This document shows, one piece after another, positions 17,088 to 26,203 of a DNA stretch of 64,000 nt. The position numbers and the translations under genes are program-made. The DNA lies in the NCBI RefSeq assembly GCF_004354045.1, contig NZ_SMRT01000001.1, forward strand, positions 930,001 to 994,000. Direction: 5' to 3'. The notes beneath the pieces were generated by a model. The model saw nothing but the letters and a program-made list of their open reading frames with translations, was not told where the DNA came from and ran no database searches. The number at the start of each line of letters is the position of its first letter. Within the stretch, counting starts at the first letter, position 1. This stretch comes from Paenibacillus piri. GTDB taxonomy: Bacteria > Bacillota > Bacilli > Paenibacillales > NBRC-103111.

Positions 17088-18449
17088 ATGAAAAGATCAA
17101 TGCTTACGGGGGCAGCAGCCTTATTTCTTTCCTCCGCTTTAGTTACGGCTTGCGGTTCCAATCAGACAGCCCAGCCGCAACCGCAAGGAGCTGCCACGGA
17201 TGCCGCCGCAGGAGCCGCTCAAAAACCGGTCACATTAACGATGTGGGCAGGCACAGGCTTCAAGGAAATTGAAGGCTACGACAGTAAAAACTATGGCGAT
17301 TGGGAGAAGGCGAAAGCGAAGGAATTTCAAAAATTATATCCCAATGTAACGGTCAATGTGGAGGTCGTGCCGTTTACCGATATCGAGCAGAAGGTGAATG
17401 TAGCGGTAGCCGGTAATAATCCGCCTGATATTTTATACGATAATATTCCTATCCGTATCAGCAAGCATGCGCGCAATAATGTTTTGGAAGAGATTGAAGA
17501 TGTTGTGAAAGAGGATAAAGCCGACTGGAAAGAGTCCTTTCTGGCGATGGGAACCATCAACAACAAAATGTATGCGTTGCCTCTTGGCAGTGTACCGCAA
17601 GTTGTGTTTCTAAACAAAACTATTTTTGATAAAAAAGGGGTAACGGTTCCGAAGAACAGAACCTGGACCTGGAATGAAATGAAGGATGCTTTAAAGAAGG
17701 TCGCCGATAAAAACACATACGGTATCGCGTATTTCGCCAAAAATGAGCAGGCAGACCAGCTGATGGTTAACAATATTTTGGCCGCTGGCGCTCAATGGGC
17801 CAATAAAGATTTCTCGCAGTACACCGTGAACAGTCCGGAGGGCGTAGAGGCATTAACCTTTATGCTGGGCTTGGCTGACGAAGGTCTGGTTGCTCCGGGC
17901 ACTGCAACTATGGATGTGAATGCTAATTTTGAATTGTTCAAACAAGGCAAGCTGGCCGTCATGAACCATACATCCCCTGTGTATGCGGATATCGAATCCG
18001 GGAAGAAGAACGGCGCCGTTGATCCTTCGGTAGAAGCGTACGGCATTCTCCCGGTAGTTAAGGAAGGGGTCACCCCGCGACTCACCGTAACAGGGGAAAA
18101 CGGCTATGCGATATTTAAGCAGAACGATCCGGACAAGAAAAAGATGGCCGTGGAGTTTGTAAAGTTTTTAACGAAGCCGGAAAATATTAAAGCAATCAAC
18201 AAAGCTACATACGGAATTGCCGCCCGCAAATCAGGCACGTATGAGGTTCAAAATAAAGATTTTGCCGAGCTGTTCACGCAGTTGAATAAGCTGGAAATCG
18301 TTGATCTGGGAAAAAATCAAGCTTACTTTGCGACGCTTAGACAAAAGTTTTATCCCGAGATGCAAGCCGCCTTCCTGAAGGCCAAAACTCCCAAGCAAGC
18401 GCTTGATGATTTCGTGAAAAACGCGAACCAATTAGCTGCCAAAAAGTAA
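17088..18449 (+). CDS. Extracellular sugar-binding lipoprotein (family 1 solute-binding protein)
   Basis: 453 residues from ATG 17088, preceded by AGGGGTG; an upstream in-frame start would add ten residues before the signal peptide and is less likely. The lipobox ALVTAC places the lipidated cysteine at residue 22, followed by a short alanine/glutamine/proline linker and the binding domain beginning PVTLTMWAGTGF. It belongs to the medium-length MalE/UgpB-like class. A terminator-like hairpin follows it, then two permeases, so expression is probably graded in favour of the binding protein. Confidence 0.9.
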   Translation: MKRSMLTGAAALFLSSALVTACGSNQTAQPQPQGAATDAAAGAAQKPVTLTMWAGTGFKEIEGYDSKNYGDWEKAKAKEFQKLYPNVTVNVEVVPFTDIEQKVNVAVAGNNPPDILYDNIPIRISKHARNNVLEEIEDVVKEDKADWKESFLAMGTINNKMYALPLGSVPQVVFLNKTIFDKKGVTVPKNRTWTWNEMKDALKKVADKNTYGIAYFAKNEQADQLMVNNILAAGAQWANKDFSQYTVNSPEGVEALTFMLGLADEGLVAPGTATMDVNANFELFKQGKLAVMNHTSPVYADIESGKKNGAVDPSVEAYGILPVVKEGVTPRLTVTGENGYAIFKQNDPDKKKMAVEFVKFLTKPENIKAINKATYGIAARKSGTYEVQNKDFAELFTQLNKLEIVDLGKNQAYFATLRQKFYPEMQAAFLKAKTPKQALDDFVKNANQLAAKK

Positions 18450-18470
18450 CTCTACGGGCAATATACCTTC

Positions 18471-18515
18471 ACTTCGTCCCGGTTAACAGCTTTATGCCGG
18501 GGCGGAGTTTTTTTT
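18471..18515 (+). terminator. Terminator/attenuation hairpin between binding protein and permeases
   Basis: ACTTCGTCCCGG (18471-18482) pairs with CCGGGGCGGAGT (18497-18508) with G-U pairs, followed by eight T. Since the permease genes follow at once without another promoter visible, partial read-through is likely. Confidence 0.75.
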
Positions 18516-18549
18516 CAAATGTCATGGATAAACGGGGTGTTCCGCAAAG

Positions 18550-19416
18550 ATGAAAACGCGCAACTTGTTCTGGAGTTATTTCTTTATTGGTCCTAATCTG
18601 CTGTTTCTTACCGTGTTTCTTGTTTTCCCGCTATTTTATACGTTTTATTTAAGCCTTTTTGAAGCGGATATTTATTCATCTGTCTTTGTAGGACTTGAAA
18701 ATTACCGCAGCTTATTCGCTGAGGATGTATTTCACAAATCGTTTGTAAATACGTTTTATTTTGTATTGATTATCGTGCCTTGCGTGGTCATCACCTCGCT
18801 TGTCTTGGCTGCCTTCATGCAAGGCTTTCATAAGAAGGCGAAAAGCTTCTTCCGGCTTGTTTTTTATTTGCCGGTCGTCAGTACGCCGGTTGTGCTGTCT
18901 CTCGTTTGGGGATGGATGTATAATCCGAGCTTCGGTATTATTAAATATTTTTCGGAGCTGCTCGGGTTCGGGGCCATCGATGTCTTTTCCGGTCAACTGA
19001 CTGCCATTCTGGCCCTTTCGGCGATAGTAGTTACGTGGATGATAGGACAGCCGGTTATTTTATATTTGTCCGCCATTGACGGTGTGTCGAGGGAACTGTA
19101 TGAGGCGGCGGAAATCGACGGAGCGGGTCCGGTCAAAGCCTTTTTTAGCATCACACTGCCCATGATCTCCCATACGACCTTACTCATTGTTATCACATCG
19201 ACGATTAGCGTATTCCAGATTTTCGTTGTTATCCATTTGCTTACAAGCGGCGGTCCTTACCATGGCACGGAGTCACTTGTTTATACGATTTACCGCACTG
19301 CGTTCGTATCCTTGCAATTTGGGAAAGCGTCTGCTCAAAGCGTCGTATTGTTTTTTATCATTTTGCTGATCGCGCTGCTGCAGTTCCGGTTATTCAAATC
19401 CAAATTGGATTCATGA
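18550..19416 (+). CDS. Sugar ABC transporter permease (UgpA/MalF-like)
   Basis: 288 residues with six helices, starting MKTRNLFWSYFFIGPNLLFL, the usual cytoplasmic end and first helix of the MalF-like class. The EAA loop is LYEAAEIDGAGPVKAFFSIT (about 182-201). The ribosome site is weak (GGGGTG), consistent with low expression after the attenuating hairpin. It pairs with the permease 35 bp downstream to form the channel for the binding protein at 17088. Confidence 0.9.
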   Translation: MKTRNLFWSYFFIGPNLLFLTVFLVFPLFYTFYLSLFEADIYSSVFVGLENYRSLFAEDVFHKSFVNTFYFVLIIVPCVVITSLVLAAFMQGFHKKAKSFFRLVFYLPVVSTPVVLSLVWGWMYNPSFGIIKYFSELLGFGAIDVFSGQLTAILALSAIVVTWMIGQPVILYLSAIDGVSRELYEAAEIDGAGPVKAFFSITLPMISHTTLLIVITSTISVFQIFVVIHLLTSGGPYHGTESLVYTIYRTAFVSLQFGKASAQSVVLFFIILLIALLQFRLFKSKLDS

Positions 19417-19451
19417 ACTAAGCTAGTTTTGGAAGAGGAGATAGAAGCGAA

Positions 19452-20270
19452 ATGAAAATACATATAGTCTCCAGGTATACTTTGCTCATTGCGGCCTCAG
19501 TTATTTTTATTTTTCCTTTGTATTGGATGATCACGGGCTCCTTCAAAACCCAAGTAGCGATCTGGGCTTTACCGCCGCAATGGTTTCCGGTTCAATTCAA
19601 GCTCGATAACTACATCCATATTTTCGCGACAAAGCCAACGCTGCTCTGGCTGTTTAACAGTGTTTTTACAAGTGCTGTGTCGGTTCTATTCGTCGTTATT
19701 TTTTCAGCTATGGCAGGCTATGCTTACGCAAAGAAGAAATTTCCCGGAGCGAAAATCCTCTTTGTCATCGTTGTCGCTACTATGATGATGCCGACTCAGG
19801 TAACTCTTGTGCCCTTATATATTTTGTGCAGAAATTTAGGGTTGATTGACAGTTACCTAGGCGTTATTTTACCGGCGGTCGCTTTTCCGTTCGGCGTGTT
19901 TATCGTGAGGCAGTTCGCCTTGACGATCCCGGACGAGATCATAGAATCGGCAACCATTGACGGAGCGGGCGAAATCCGGATATTTTCGACAATTGTACTC
20001 CCGCTGCTTATACCGGCACTTGGGGCGCTATCGATCTTTGCATTTATGCACACTTGGAACGATTACTTATGGCAGCTTATCATCCTGCAAACCAAAGAAA
20101 AGCTTACGTTGCCTCTGGGCATTTCTACGATCACCTACTCCGAGAACAGTGTTAATTACGGTTTTGCCATGGCCGGGGCTACGATTGCCGCCGTTCCGAT
20201 GATTTGCTTTTTCATGCTGCTGCAGCGAAGCTTTATTAAAGGGATTACGATGGGCTCGGTTAAAGGATGA
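19452..20270 (+). CDS. Sugar ABC transporter permease (UgpE/MalG-like)
   Basis: 272 residues, six helices, with the EAA loop IIESATIDGAGEIRIFSTIV (about 163-182) and the standard C-terminus LQRSFIKGITMGSVKG of MalG-like permeases. GAGGAG precedes the ATG. It is followed 38 bp later by the frameshifted response regulator and its sensor kinase, apparently in one transcription unit. Confidence 0.9.
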   Translation: MKIHIVSRYTLLIAASVIFIFPLYWMITGSFKTQVAIWALPPQWFPVQFKLDNYIHIFATKPTLLWLFNSVFTSAVSVLFVVIFSAMAGYAYAKKKFPGAKILFVIVVATMMMPTQVTLVPLYILCRNLGLIDSYLGVILPAVAFPFGVFIVRQFALTIPDEIIESATIDGAGEIRIFSTIVLPLLIPALGALSIFAFMHTWNDYLWQLIILQTKEKLTLPLGISTITYSENSVNYGFAMAGATIAAVPMICFFMLLQRSFIKGITMGSVKG

Positions 20271-20308
20271 AGCTTTTAGAGCTATACTAGAGGAGGGGAG
20301 GCGAAGCC

Positions 20309-21885
20309 GTGAAAATTTTAATTGTTGAAGACGAAGCGGACATCTTAAGAGGAATTCAAGAGGTAGTAGAACTGTGTAATTTGCCGTTTGAAAAAATTTT
20401 CGCAGTCAGCAACGCGGAAGAGGCGCTGGATTTGATTGAAGAGCATGAACCGGAAATCATAGTAACGGATATTTTACTTCCGGAGATGACAGGCCTGGAT
20501 ATGCTTGAAAAGGTTAGAGCACTCCAGGTTCAGCCCAAAGTGATCGTTATCAGCAGCTACAATAAATTCTCATACGCGCAGCGGAGCCTTCAATTAGGAG
20601 CAGTCGATTACATTTTGAAGCCCATACATAAGGACGAGCTTTCGGAAAAAATTAAATCCGTTTATACGATGGTTCAAAATGAATATGTGAACCGGGAGCA
20701 GGTTAAGGATCAAACCGTTTATGCCAGGCTAGGGACAGAAACCTTGAAAGAACGCTTTGTGCTAGGGCTTTGCCTTCAGAAGACCCCTCTTCAAGAACAC
20801 ATCCATCACCGCTTAATGGTATGGGATTTATCATGGATGGAAACACATTCTTACGCCGTCATCTCTTTAAGCGTCAACAAGCGTGATATCAGGGCCAAAC
20901 AAGACAAAGATATAAACTTGGAAAATTTCGCCGTAGGCAACATAGCGGAAGAGACGTTAAGAAGCTATCAGCCGTCGGTTTTGATACGCAATGTTCATAA
21001 TGACTGGATTATTCTGGCCTCCTGGGACCCAGTACTGTCCGTTGCTCATGCTATTTTGGAACGGGTGCTGAAATATCAGAAATTGAATCTGGTAGTCGGG
21101 ATCAGCGAAACGATGCATTCATTTCAAGCCGTCTCGGAAGCGTACGAGCAGTCGCAAATGGCATTGAAGCTGTCCTCATTGCATGATAACAAACATATCG
21201 TTTGTTTTCAGGATATAGCAAGTATACTGAATCCTGAGACAGGACCGGTAAACAGTGAATGGGTGGCCGATTGCATTCTCGAAGGGAATGCGTATCAAGT
21301 GGAACAATCCGTGGAAGATATCATTCACCGTTTCATGCTGGCGAGGGATGTCAACAAACCGGCAGACTTGTCTATCAAATGCTTTGAGTGGGTATTGGAA
21401 TTCATTCAAGCTTGACAGATAAGGTTAGCATGGAAATTAGCCACTTCCCCCTGGAGCTATGGGAGAAGGCCGAGCAGTGTCCGAGCGTTGAGGATTTAAA
21501 GCAGCTTTTGAACCGTCATTTGCATGAGTTTATTGAAACCGTTGCCAATCAGCAGCAGCCCAATCTGCTTAATTTTAATATTAATAAAGCCAAACGGATC
21601 ATTGATGAGAAATACGGGGAACCGATTACTTTGCAAAGCGTGGCTGACGAGCTGAGCATTCACCCTGTTTGGCTGAGCCGCTTGTTTAAGAAAGAGACAG
21701 GGCAAAACTTTTTAGATTACTTAACTGAAATTCGAATCGAGCAAGCCAAGGTTATGCTGCGGGATACGAGCTTGAAAATATATGAAATCGCCCTGAGGAT
21801 CGGGTATCAGGAAATCCAGTACTTTGGTAAAATATTCAAAAAACGAACCGGCATAACTCCAAAGGAGTACAGATATGGCAAATGA
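20309..21885 (+). pseudogene. YesN-type response regulator (REC + AraC HTH) split by a frameshift
   Basis: Two consecutive open frames together make one response regulator of about 525 residues. The first (20309-21415, 368 residues) has the receiver domain with phospho-acceptor D54 in IIVTDILLPEM and the linker domain, and stops with EFIQA. The second (about 21400-21885) continues with LTDKVSMEIS and carries the complete AraC double helix-turn-helix (ITLQSVADELSIHPVWLSRLF, IYEIALRIGYQEIQYFGKIF). The shift is -1; adding one T to GCTTGA near 21411-21413 would restore a continuous reading. No classical slippery heptamer is seen. The gene is intact otherwise and its kinase partner overlaps the end, so recent mutation or a sequencing error are the best explanations. 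Confidence 0.8.
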
Positions 21886-23555
21886 AAACGATTAAGCTCG
21901 CGAATCTTACCTTATTTCAAAAAATGTTTATACTCCTGTTTCTTTCTGTCTCTGTCCCCGTAACGATACTGGGTTATTTGTATTTCAGTGAATCCAAGGA
22001 TCAAATTGAACATATTACAAAAGCATTGCTCATGGAAAATTTGCAGCAAAACAGCCAGAGGATCGAGCAGTTTTTTAAAGAAGCGGAGCTGCATTCGGAA
22101 TCTATTATCGGTTCGCAGAGGCTGGAGATTCTGGCGGATGAATTGGAGAAGAAGCCGTTGGAGGACAGGTTGTTTTTGAGCAGGTCGATCACGTTAACCA
22201 ATGAACTGAAGGGCCGCTATGATCTGAGTATGTATCCGCCCGATGAAGCCAGGTATGTAACGTTTACCTCTCTTATCCGGACGGAGGCCAAGCCGGCTGG
22301 AACGGAATGGATTAGCAAGGCGCTTGAGCTTAAAGGCAAAGGCTTCTGGTATTTCGATAACAACACGTTTATATATGCAAGATTAGTAAGAGCGATGTCC
22401 GATCTGCGGCCTTTGGCCGTCATTAAGTTGACGATTCCAAGCGCGGCATTGCAAGAACAGCTGCTCTCCCCGGCAAATTATTCTAACTTCGGACATTATA
22501 TTGTCGACAGGGAAACGGATAAAGTGCTGTTGGCTAATTCGGTTAATATTTTGTATCGGGAAAAGAACGTTTTTGCAGCGGATATTGCGTTGGCTGACAG
22601 TCCGTGGAAGCTTGTGGCTGCCATTCCGGAGGCGGATTTAATAGGCCCGGTGGAGAAAATCAGACAATTCTCGTTTGTTCTCGTCTTCATTAGCATTTGC
22701 CTGATTGCCATGCTGCTTGCGCTTATTACGAACAGTTTTATTAATCCGATTAAATATATTCTCGGTCAGATGAAGAAGGTTCAACTGGGAACACTTGTTC
22801 CCGGATATCGGTATGACGGAAGAAGGGATGAGATCGGCCAGCTCGCCAAAGGGTATAACTCTTTGATATTCGGCATGCAGGAGCTGCTGGATACGACCAA
22901 GCTGATGGAATCCGAGAAAAGCAGAATGGAAATGCAGATGCTTATTCATCAGATCAACCCTCACTTTCTGTATAATACTTTGGACGCAATCAAGTGGAGA
23001 GCCGATCATGTCAAGGAACAAACCATAACCGAAATGGTATCGTCTTTAGGCAACCTGATTAGATACAGCATCAACAACGGGGAAGAGTTTACAACCGTGG
23101 AACGCGAAATCGAGCATGTAAAAAGCTATTTGAGAATAGAAGCATTACGAAATCAGGACGCCTTTCAGGTAGTAGTTAACGTGAAGCCCCGCTTATTGAA
23201 TTATCCGATCTTAAAATTAATTATTCAACCGCTGGTAGAAAATTCGGTTAGGCACGGCTTGAATAAATTACAGCCCGGGCAAGGTAAAATACTTGTCAGG
23301 ATCTTTATGGATGGTGAGGACTTAGTCTGCACGGTAGAAGACAACGGTCCCGGTTTCCCGGAGGAGGCTGCTGCCGCAACCGGTTGTTTCACGGTAAAGC
23401 CGGATCAGACCGGCGGAGTCGGCTTATACAATGTGAATCAAAGATTGAAAAACCGGTTTGGCTTTAAATACGGCGTCGTTCTGGCCAACAGGGAGCAGGG
23501 AGGCTGTAAAGCGACGATTCGCCACCCTGTTATGGAACCGCAAACGAATCCTTAG
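21882..23555 (+). CDS. YesM-type sensor histidine kinase
   Basis: 557 residues. Transmembrane helices at about 12-30 and 268-290 flank an extracellular sensor domain; a HAMP linker follows (about 290-345). The His-kinase box QINPHFLYNTLDAIKWRA has its phosphorylated histidine at residue 361, and the ATPase domain carries VENSVRHGLNK (N box) and VEDNGPGFP (G1 box). This is the LytS/YesM class that works with YesN-type AraC regulators. It overlaps the preceding response-regulator reading by four bases, so the pair is coupled and probably senses the sugar taken up by the importer at 17088-20270. Confidence 0.9.
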   Translation: MKTIKLANLTLFQKMFILLFLSVSVPVTILGYLYFSESKDQIEHITKALLMENLQQNSQRIEQFFKEAELHSESIIGSQRLEILADELEKKPLEDRLFLSRSITLTNELKGRYDLSMYPPDEARYVTFTSLIRTEAKPAGTEWISKALELKGKGFWYFDNNTFIYARLVRAMSDLRPLAVIKLTIPSAALQEQLLSPANYSNFGHYIVDRETDKVLLANSVNILYREKNVFAADIALADSPWKLVAAIPEADLIGPVEKIRQFSFVLVFISICLIAMLLALITNSFINPIKYILGQMKKVQLGTLVPGYRYDGRRDEIGQLAKGYNSLIFGMQELLDTTKLMESEKSRMEMQMLIHQINPHFLYNTLDAIKWRADHVKEQTITEMVSSLGNLIRYSINNGEEFTTVEREIEHVKSYLRIEALRNQDAFQVVVNVKPRLLNYPILKLIIQPLVENSVRHGLNKLQPGQGKILVRIFMDGEDLVCTVEDNGPGFPEEAAAATGCFTVKPDQTGGVGLYNVNQRLKNRFGFKYGVVLANREQGGCKATIRHPVMEPQTNP

Positions 23556-23784
23556 CAGCTGCGGCGTAACCATCGTGTGGACTGTCGAAACAGGGGGCAA
23601 CAACGTCGTTCGATGGATTGGACGAACATGAATACGTCACTGCCTGCAGCCTGAATATGCAGCGCAGCACACCTCTAAATATGACGGCGGCCACGGTTGA
23701 CGCTCCGTTGTGACGTTTCTCACAGCTTCGGCCGCCGCAGCCGGCTATAATGAAATTATTCATTTGTCGGAAAAGAGGGATACG

Positions 23785-23931
23785 ATGAAAGCGGAATCCG
23801 AATCCAAAACGGGCGAGCCCGTATCGGTCACATGCAATGACTGCGGGAAAGCGAATGGTCAGGGCGAGATCGGAACCCACTGGATATGCGAGGATTGCAA
23901 GATGAACGGCGAGGAAGCGGCCCGTTCCTGA
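23785..23931 (+). CDS. Zinc-ribbon miniprotein, function unknown
   Basis: 48 residues from ATG 23785, with GAGGG ten bases upstream and TATAAT at 23746-23751. Two CxxC pairs (CNDCGK and CEDCK) separated by about 15 residues form a likely zinc ribbon; the tail is acidic. An earlier in-frame codon would add 25 residues without a ribosome site. Nothing in the neighbourhood indicates a role. Small zinc ribbons of this type bind nucleic acid or act as accessory subunits, but no function can be claimed. Confidence 0.6.
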   Translation: MKAESESKTGEPVSVTCNDCGKANGQGEIGTHWICEDCKMNGEEAARS

Positions 23932-24013
23932 TCGCCGCCCCGATTTAGCGATTTGCCGAATATGCGCTATAATAGGTGTAAACGAACCGGAATCGGCAAA
24001 AGGGGCGGGGCAA

Positions 24014-24676
24014 ATGTTTTTACGTAGAGAAAGCTTGAAGCAGTATATCCGGTTGTATCCGGTAACAAGCCTGTTGATTGTCATTCAATTGCTGGTCTGG
24101 GCAGCTATGGAATGGTACGGATCGTCCATGGACAGCGGCACCTTGCTGCGGTTTGGAGCGATGTTCGGCCTGCCCGGTTTGACGCCGGAGCCGTGGCGCT
24201 ATGTGACGGCGATTTTCGTGCATATCGGTTTCGAGCATCTGCTGTTCAACAGCTTTGCGCTGTACGTGTTCGCGGCGCCGCTTGAACGGCTGCTCGGCGC
24301 GTGGAAGTATGCGCTGTTTTATTTGGCATGCGGCATCGCCGGAAATATAGCCAGCGTATGGCTGCACCGCGATGATTTTATCGGCGCGGGAGCCTCGGGG
24401 GCGATCTACGGCGTGTATGCCGCGTACTTGTTTTTGTCCATCTTCCGCAAAGATCTGATCGATTACCAGTCAAAGCAGACGATCCGGGTCATCGTCATCA
24501 TCGGCTTCCTGTACTCGTTCATCGTCCCGCATGTCGACATCTATGCGCATGCCGGCGGCTTCGTCGGCGGAGCGGTGCTGACCGCGCTGATTACCCGGTT
24601 TGTCGCGCGGAGACAACGCATCGAGGCGGAGGCCGCAGGCTATGAGTCCCGCGATTCCGGGCCGGATGCCGGATAG
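24014..24676 (+). CDS. Rhomboid-family intramembrane serine protease
   Basis: 220 residues, six predicted helices. The catalytic serine lies in GAGASGAIYGVYAA (GxSG motif, about residue 127) and the catalytic histidine in IYAHAGGFVGGAVL (about residue 179). The conserved HIGFEHLLFNSFALYVF segment (HxxxxHxxxN) is also present. The fold therefore looks active. Bacterial rhomboids cleave substrates within the membrane; the substrate here is unknown. It follows the zinc-ribbon gene by 82 bp and is followed by repeat copy B. Confidence 0.9.
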   Translation: MFLRRESLKQYIRLYPVTSLLIVIQLLVWAAMEWYGSSMDSGTLLRFGAMFGLPGLTPEPWRYVTAIFVHIGFEHLLFNSFALYVFAAPLERLLGAWKYALFYLACGIAGNIASVWLHRDDFIGAGASGAIYGVYAAYLFLSIFRKDLIDYQSKQTIRVIVIIGFLYSFIVPHVDIYAHAGGFVGGAVLTALITRFVARRQRIEAEAAGYESRDSGPDAG

Positions 24677-24712
24677 GATAGGACGAGATAGCGGGTAAAA
24701 GAGAGCGGCGAA

Positions 24713-24827
24713 TGAACTCGTTCAGCTTTGCAGAACATCGGGGAATCAGATGGGGACTGTACCCCATCTGATTCAAGGCCCACCTTAGAGGCGGGGGTCT
24801 TAACCCGATAAAGTCGTAATCGTATGA
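24713..24827 (+). repeat. Four-hairpin intergenic repeat, copy B
   Basis: Second copy of the element at 8338. The second stem is here perfectly paired over 13 bases (GAATCAGATGGGG / CCCCATCTGATTC), whereas copies A, C and D have a C opposite that A. The first, third and fourth stems have one mismatch each, so this copy looks partly decayed. Confidence 0.82.
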
Positions 24828-24868
24828 ATGCGGCTGCTGCCGCTTCAAGGCTGCGCTGCTCTTTAATG

Positions 24869-24885
24869 TGTTATATAATATAACA
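24869..24885. promoter_or_regulatory. Perfect palindrome upstream of the Rieske gene promoter
   Basis: TGTTATATAATATAACA is a perfect inverted repeat with eight-base arms around one central base. It lies 18 bases before the -35 box of the promoter at 24904, a position suited to a dimeric regulator. Confidence 0.5.
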
Positions 24886-24903
24886 TACACATAACAAATA
24901 ATA

Positions 24904-24932
24904 TTGACATATCGGTACGTCAGCTTTTATAC
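24904..24932 (+). promoter_or_regulatory. Sigma-A-type promoter of the Rieske oxygenase gene
   Basis: Perfect -35 TTGACA (24904-24909), 17-base spacer, -10 TTATAC (24927-24932). The resulting leader of roughly 175 bases before the ATG at 25117 holds no recognised riboswitch. Confidence 0.65.
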
Positions 24933-25116
24933 TGAATCTACAACCGAATATGCAAGCCGTTCGCATAGACTTATGAAGCTTAGGTTTATGCGGGGAAATG
25001 CGCATTTCCTAACTATGGAACCGGTCATGAAGCAAAGCCGGGTTCATAGTTTTTTGCATGATGGCAAGCTGGAGATGTCATGTATTCTGACTTCAATGCA
25101 TGGGAGGAACATGGGG

Positions 25117-26094
25117 ATGAAGACGGTTATGGATGAGGTGCTGGTTAATGAGTGGTTTGCCGTTTTGAAGAGCGAGGAAGTGAAGGAAGCTCCGGTACAG
25201 GTTGTCGTGATGGGCGAGCGGGTTGTCGTATTCCGAACGAGCAAAGGCATCCATGCATTCAAAGATTTATGTATTCACCGCGGCTCGGCGTTGTCGATCG
25301 GTACGGTCAAGAACGATACTCTTGTATGTCCGTACCATGGCTGGCAGTATGATTCTGACGGAAATTGCGTCTGCATTCCGGCACAGGCCAAAGGGGCTTC
25401 GATCCCATTGAAAGCAAGAGCCCAAACATATGTGTGCGAAGAAAAATACGGGCTCGTCTGGGTTTGTCTTGGCGCCCCGGCCGCTCCGATCCCGGAGATT
25501 GAACCGTATGCGGACCCGGCATTTTCCACTCATGTATTCGGCCCGTACCGGATCAACAGCAGCAGTGCGCGGGTGATTGAAAATTTTCTCGATTATTCCC
25601 ACCTCATGTGGGTGCATCAAGGCTACTTGAGCGATCCGGAGTACTCGGAAATTGCCAACTATGGCGTAAACCGGGTGAATGGGCGGCTTGTGACAGATGA
25701 GGTGACGATATTTGAATTCGATTTTGACGATCCGGACCGAGCCCTCATCCCGGTCGTTTATGTGAAAGAAGCTTACAGGCCGCTCACCGCTTTTCTCGAA
25801 AAACGGTTTGGTGCCGGGCGTGTCATGTGCATTTTGATGGCCAGCTGTCCGATTGACGAGCAAACCTCGGTCACTTATACGGTTCATGCGATTAATTTCG
25901 ATCCGGGAGAAATTTCGGAATATATGGCCGTCAACGATGCAGTCATGATGCAGGATATGGTCATATTGGAAAATCAAAAGCCGGAAGAGCTGCCGCTCGA
26001 TTTGCAGGCGGAACTGAGCCTGAAATCGGATCTAATGTCGATTGCGTACCGGAAATGGCTCGCTGAATGCGGCGTAAAACTGGGAACGGTGTAA
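25117..26094 (+). CDS. Rieske [2Fe-2S] non-haem iron oxygenase, large subunit
   Basis: 325 residues from ATG 25117, chosen because GGAGG at 25103-25107 is nine bases away and upstream codons include the promoter. The Rieske cluster ligands are C52-x-H54 and C71-x-x-H74 (CIHRGS and CPYHGW) with the normal 16-residue spacing. The mononuclear iron site is visible as ENFLDYSHLMWVHQGYL with H162 and H167. The order is that of the ring-hydroxylating or O-demethylating oxygenase alpha subunits (VanA/phthalate oxygenase-like). No reductase or ferredoxin gene is adjacent, so electrons must come from elsewhere. The substrate cannot be read from the sequence. Confidence 0.87.
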   Translation: MKTVMDEVLVNEWFAVLKSEEVKEAPVQVVVMGERVVVFRTSKGIHAFKDLCIHRGSALSIGTVKNDTLVCPYHGWQYDSDGNCVCIPAQAKGASIPLKARAQTYVCEEKYGLVWVCLGAPAAPIPEIEPYADPAFSTHVFGPYRINSSSARVIENFLDYSHLMWVHQGYLSDPEYSEIANYGVNRVNGRLVTDEVTIFEFDFDDPDRALIPVVYVKEAYRPLTAFLEKRFGAGRVMCILMASCPIDEQTSVTYTVHAINFDPGEISEYMAVNDAVMMQDMVILENQKPEELPLDLQAELSLKSDLMSIAYRKWLAECGVKLGTV

Positions 26095-26095
26095 C

Positions 26096-26132
26096 GGCGA
26101 AAGATTTGTACGGATTTGGAGACTTTTTCGCC
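26096..26132. terminator. Possible bidirectional terminator hairpin between the Rieske and rbsR genes
   Basis: GGCGAAA (26096-26102) and TTTCGCC (26126-26132) form a seven-base stem with a long loop, lying just after the Rieske stop codon in a convergent gap. The T-run is within the arm, so strength is uncertain. Confidence 0.4.
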
Positions 26133-26203
26133 TAAGGATTGATTATTCCGCAAATAGATTGCCGTCTGAATTCCGCACCGCGTGATTCTGGGGCCGCGGC
26201 CGG

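Noticed and set aside
21400..21420. Programmed -1 frameshifting as explanation for the split regulator
   Set aside because: No X-XXY-YYZ heptamer or downstream structure is visible at the junction; the -1 reading is better explained by a one-base loss.
24904..25116. N-terminal extension of the Rieske protein back to 24904
   Set aside because: It would start on the -35 box of the promoter and has no homologous domain; the ribosome site supports 25117.
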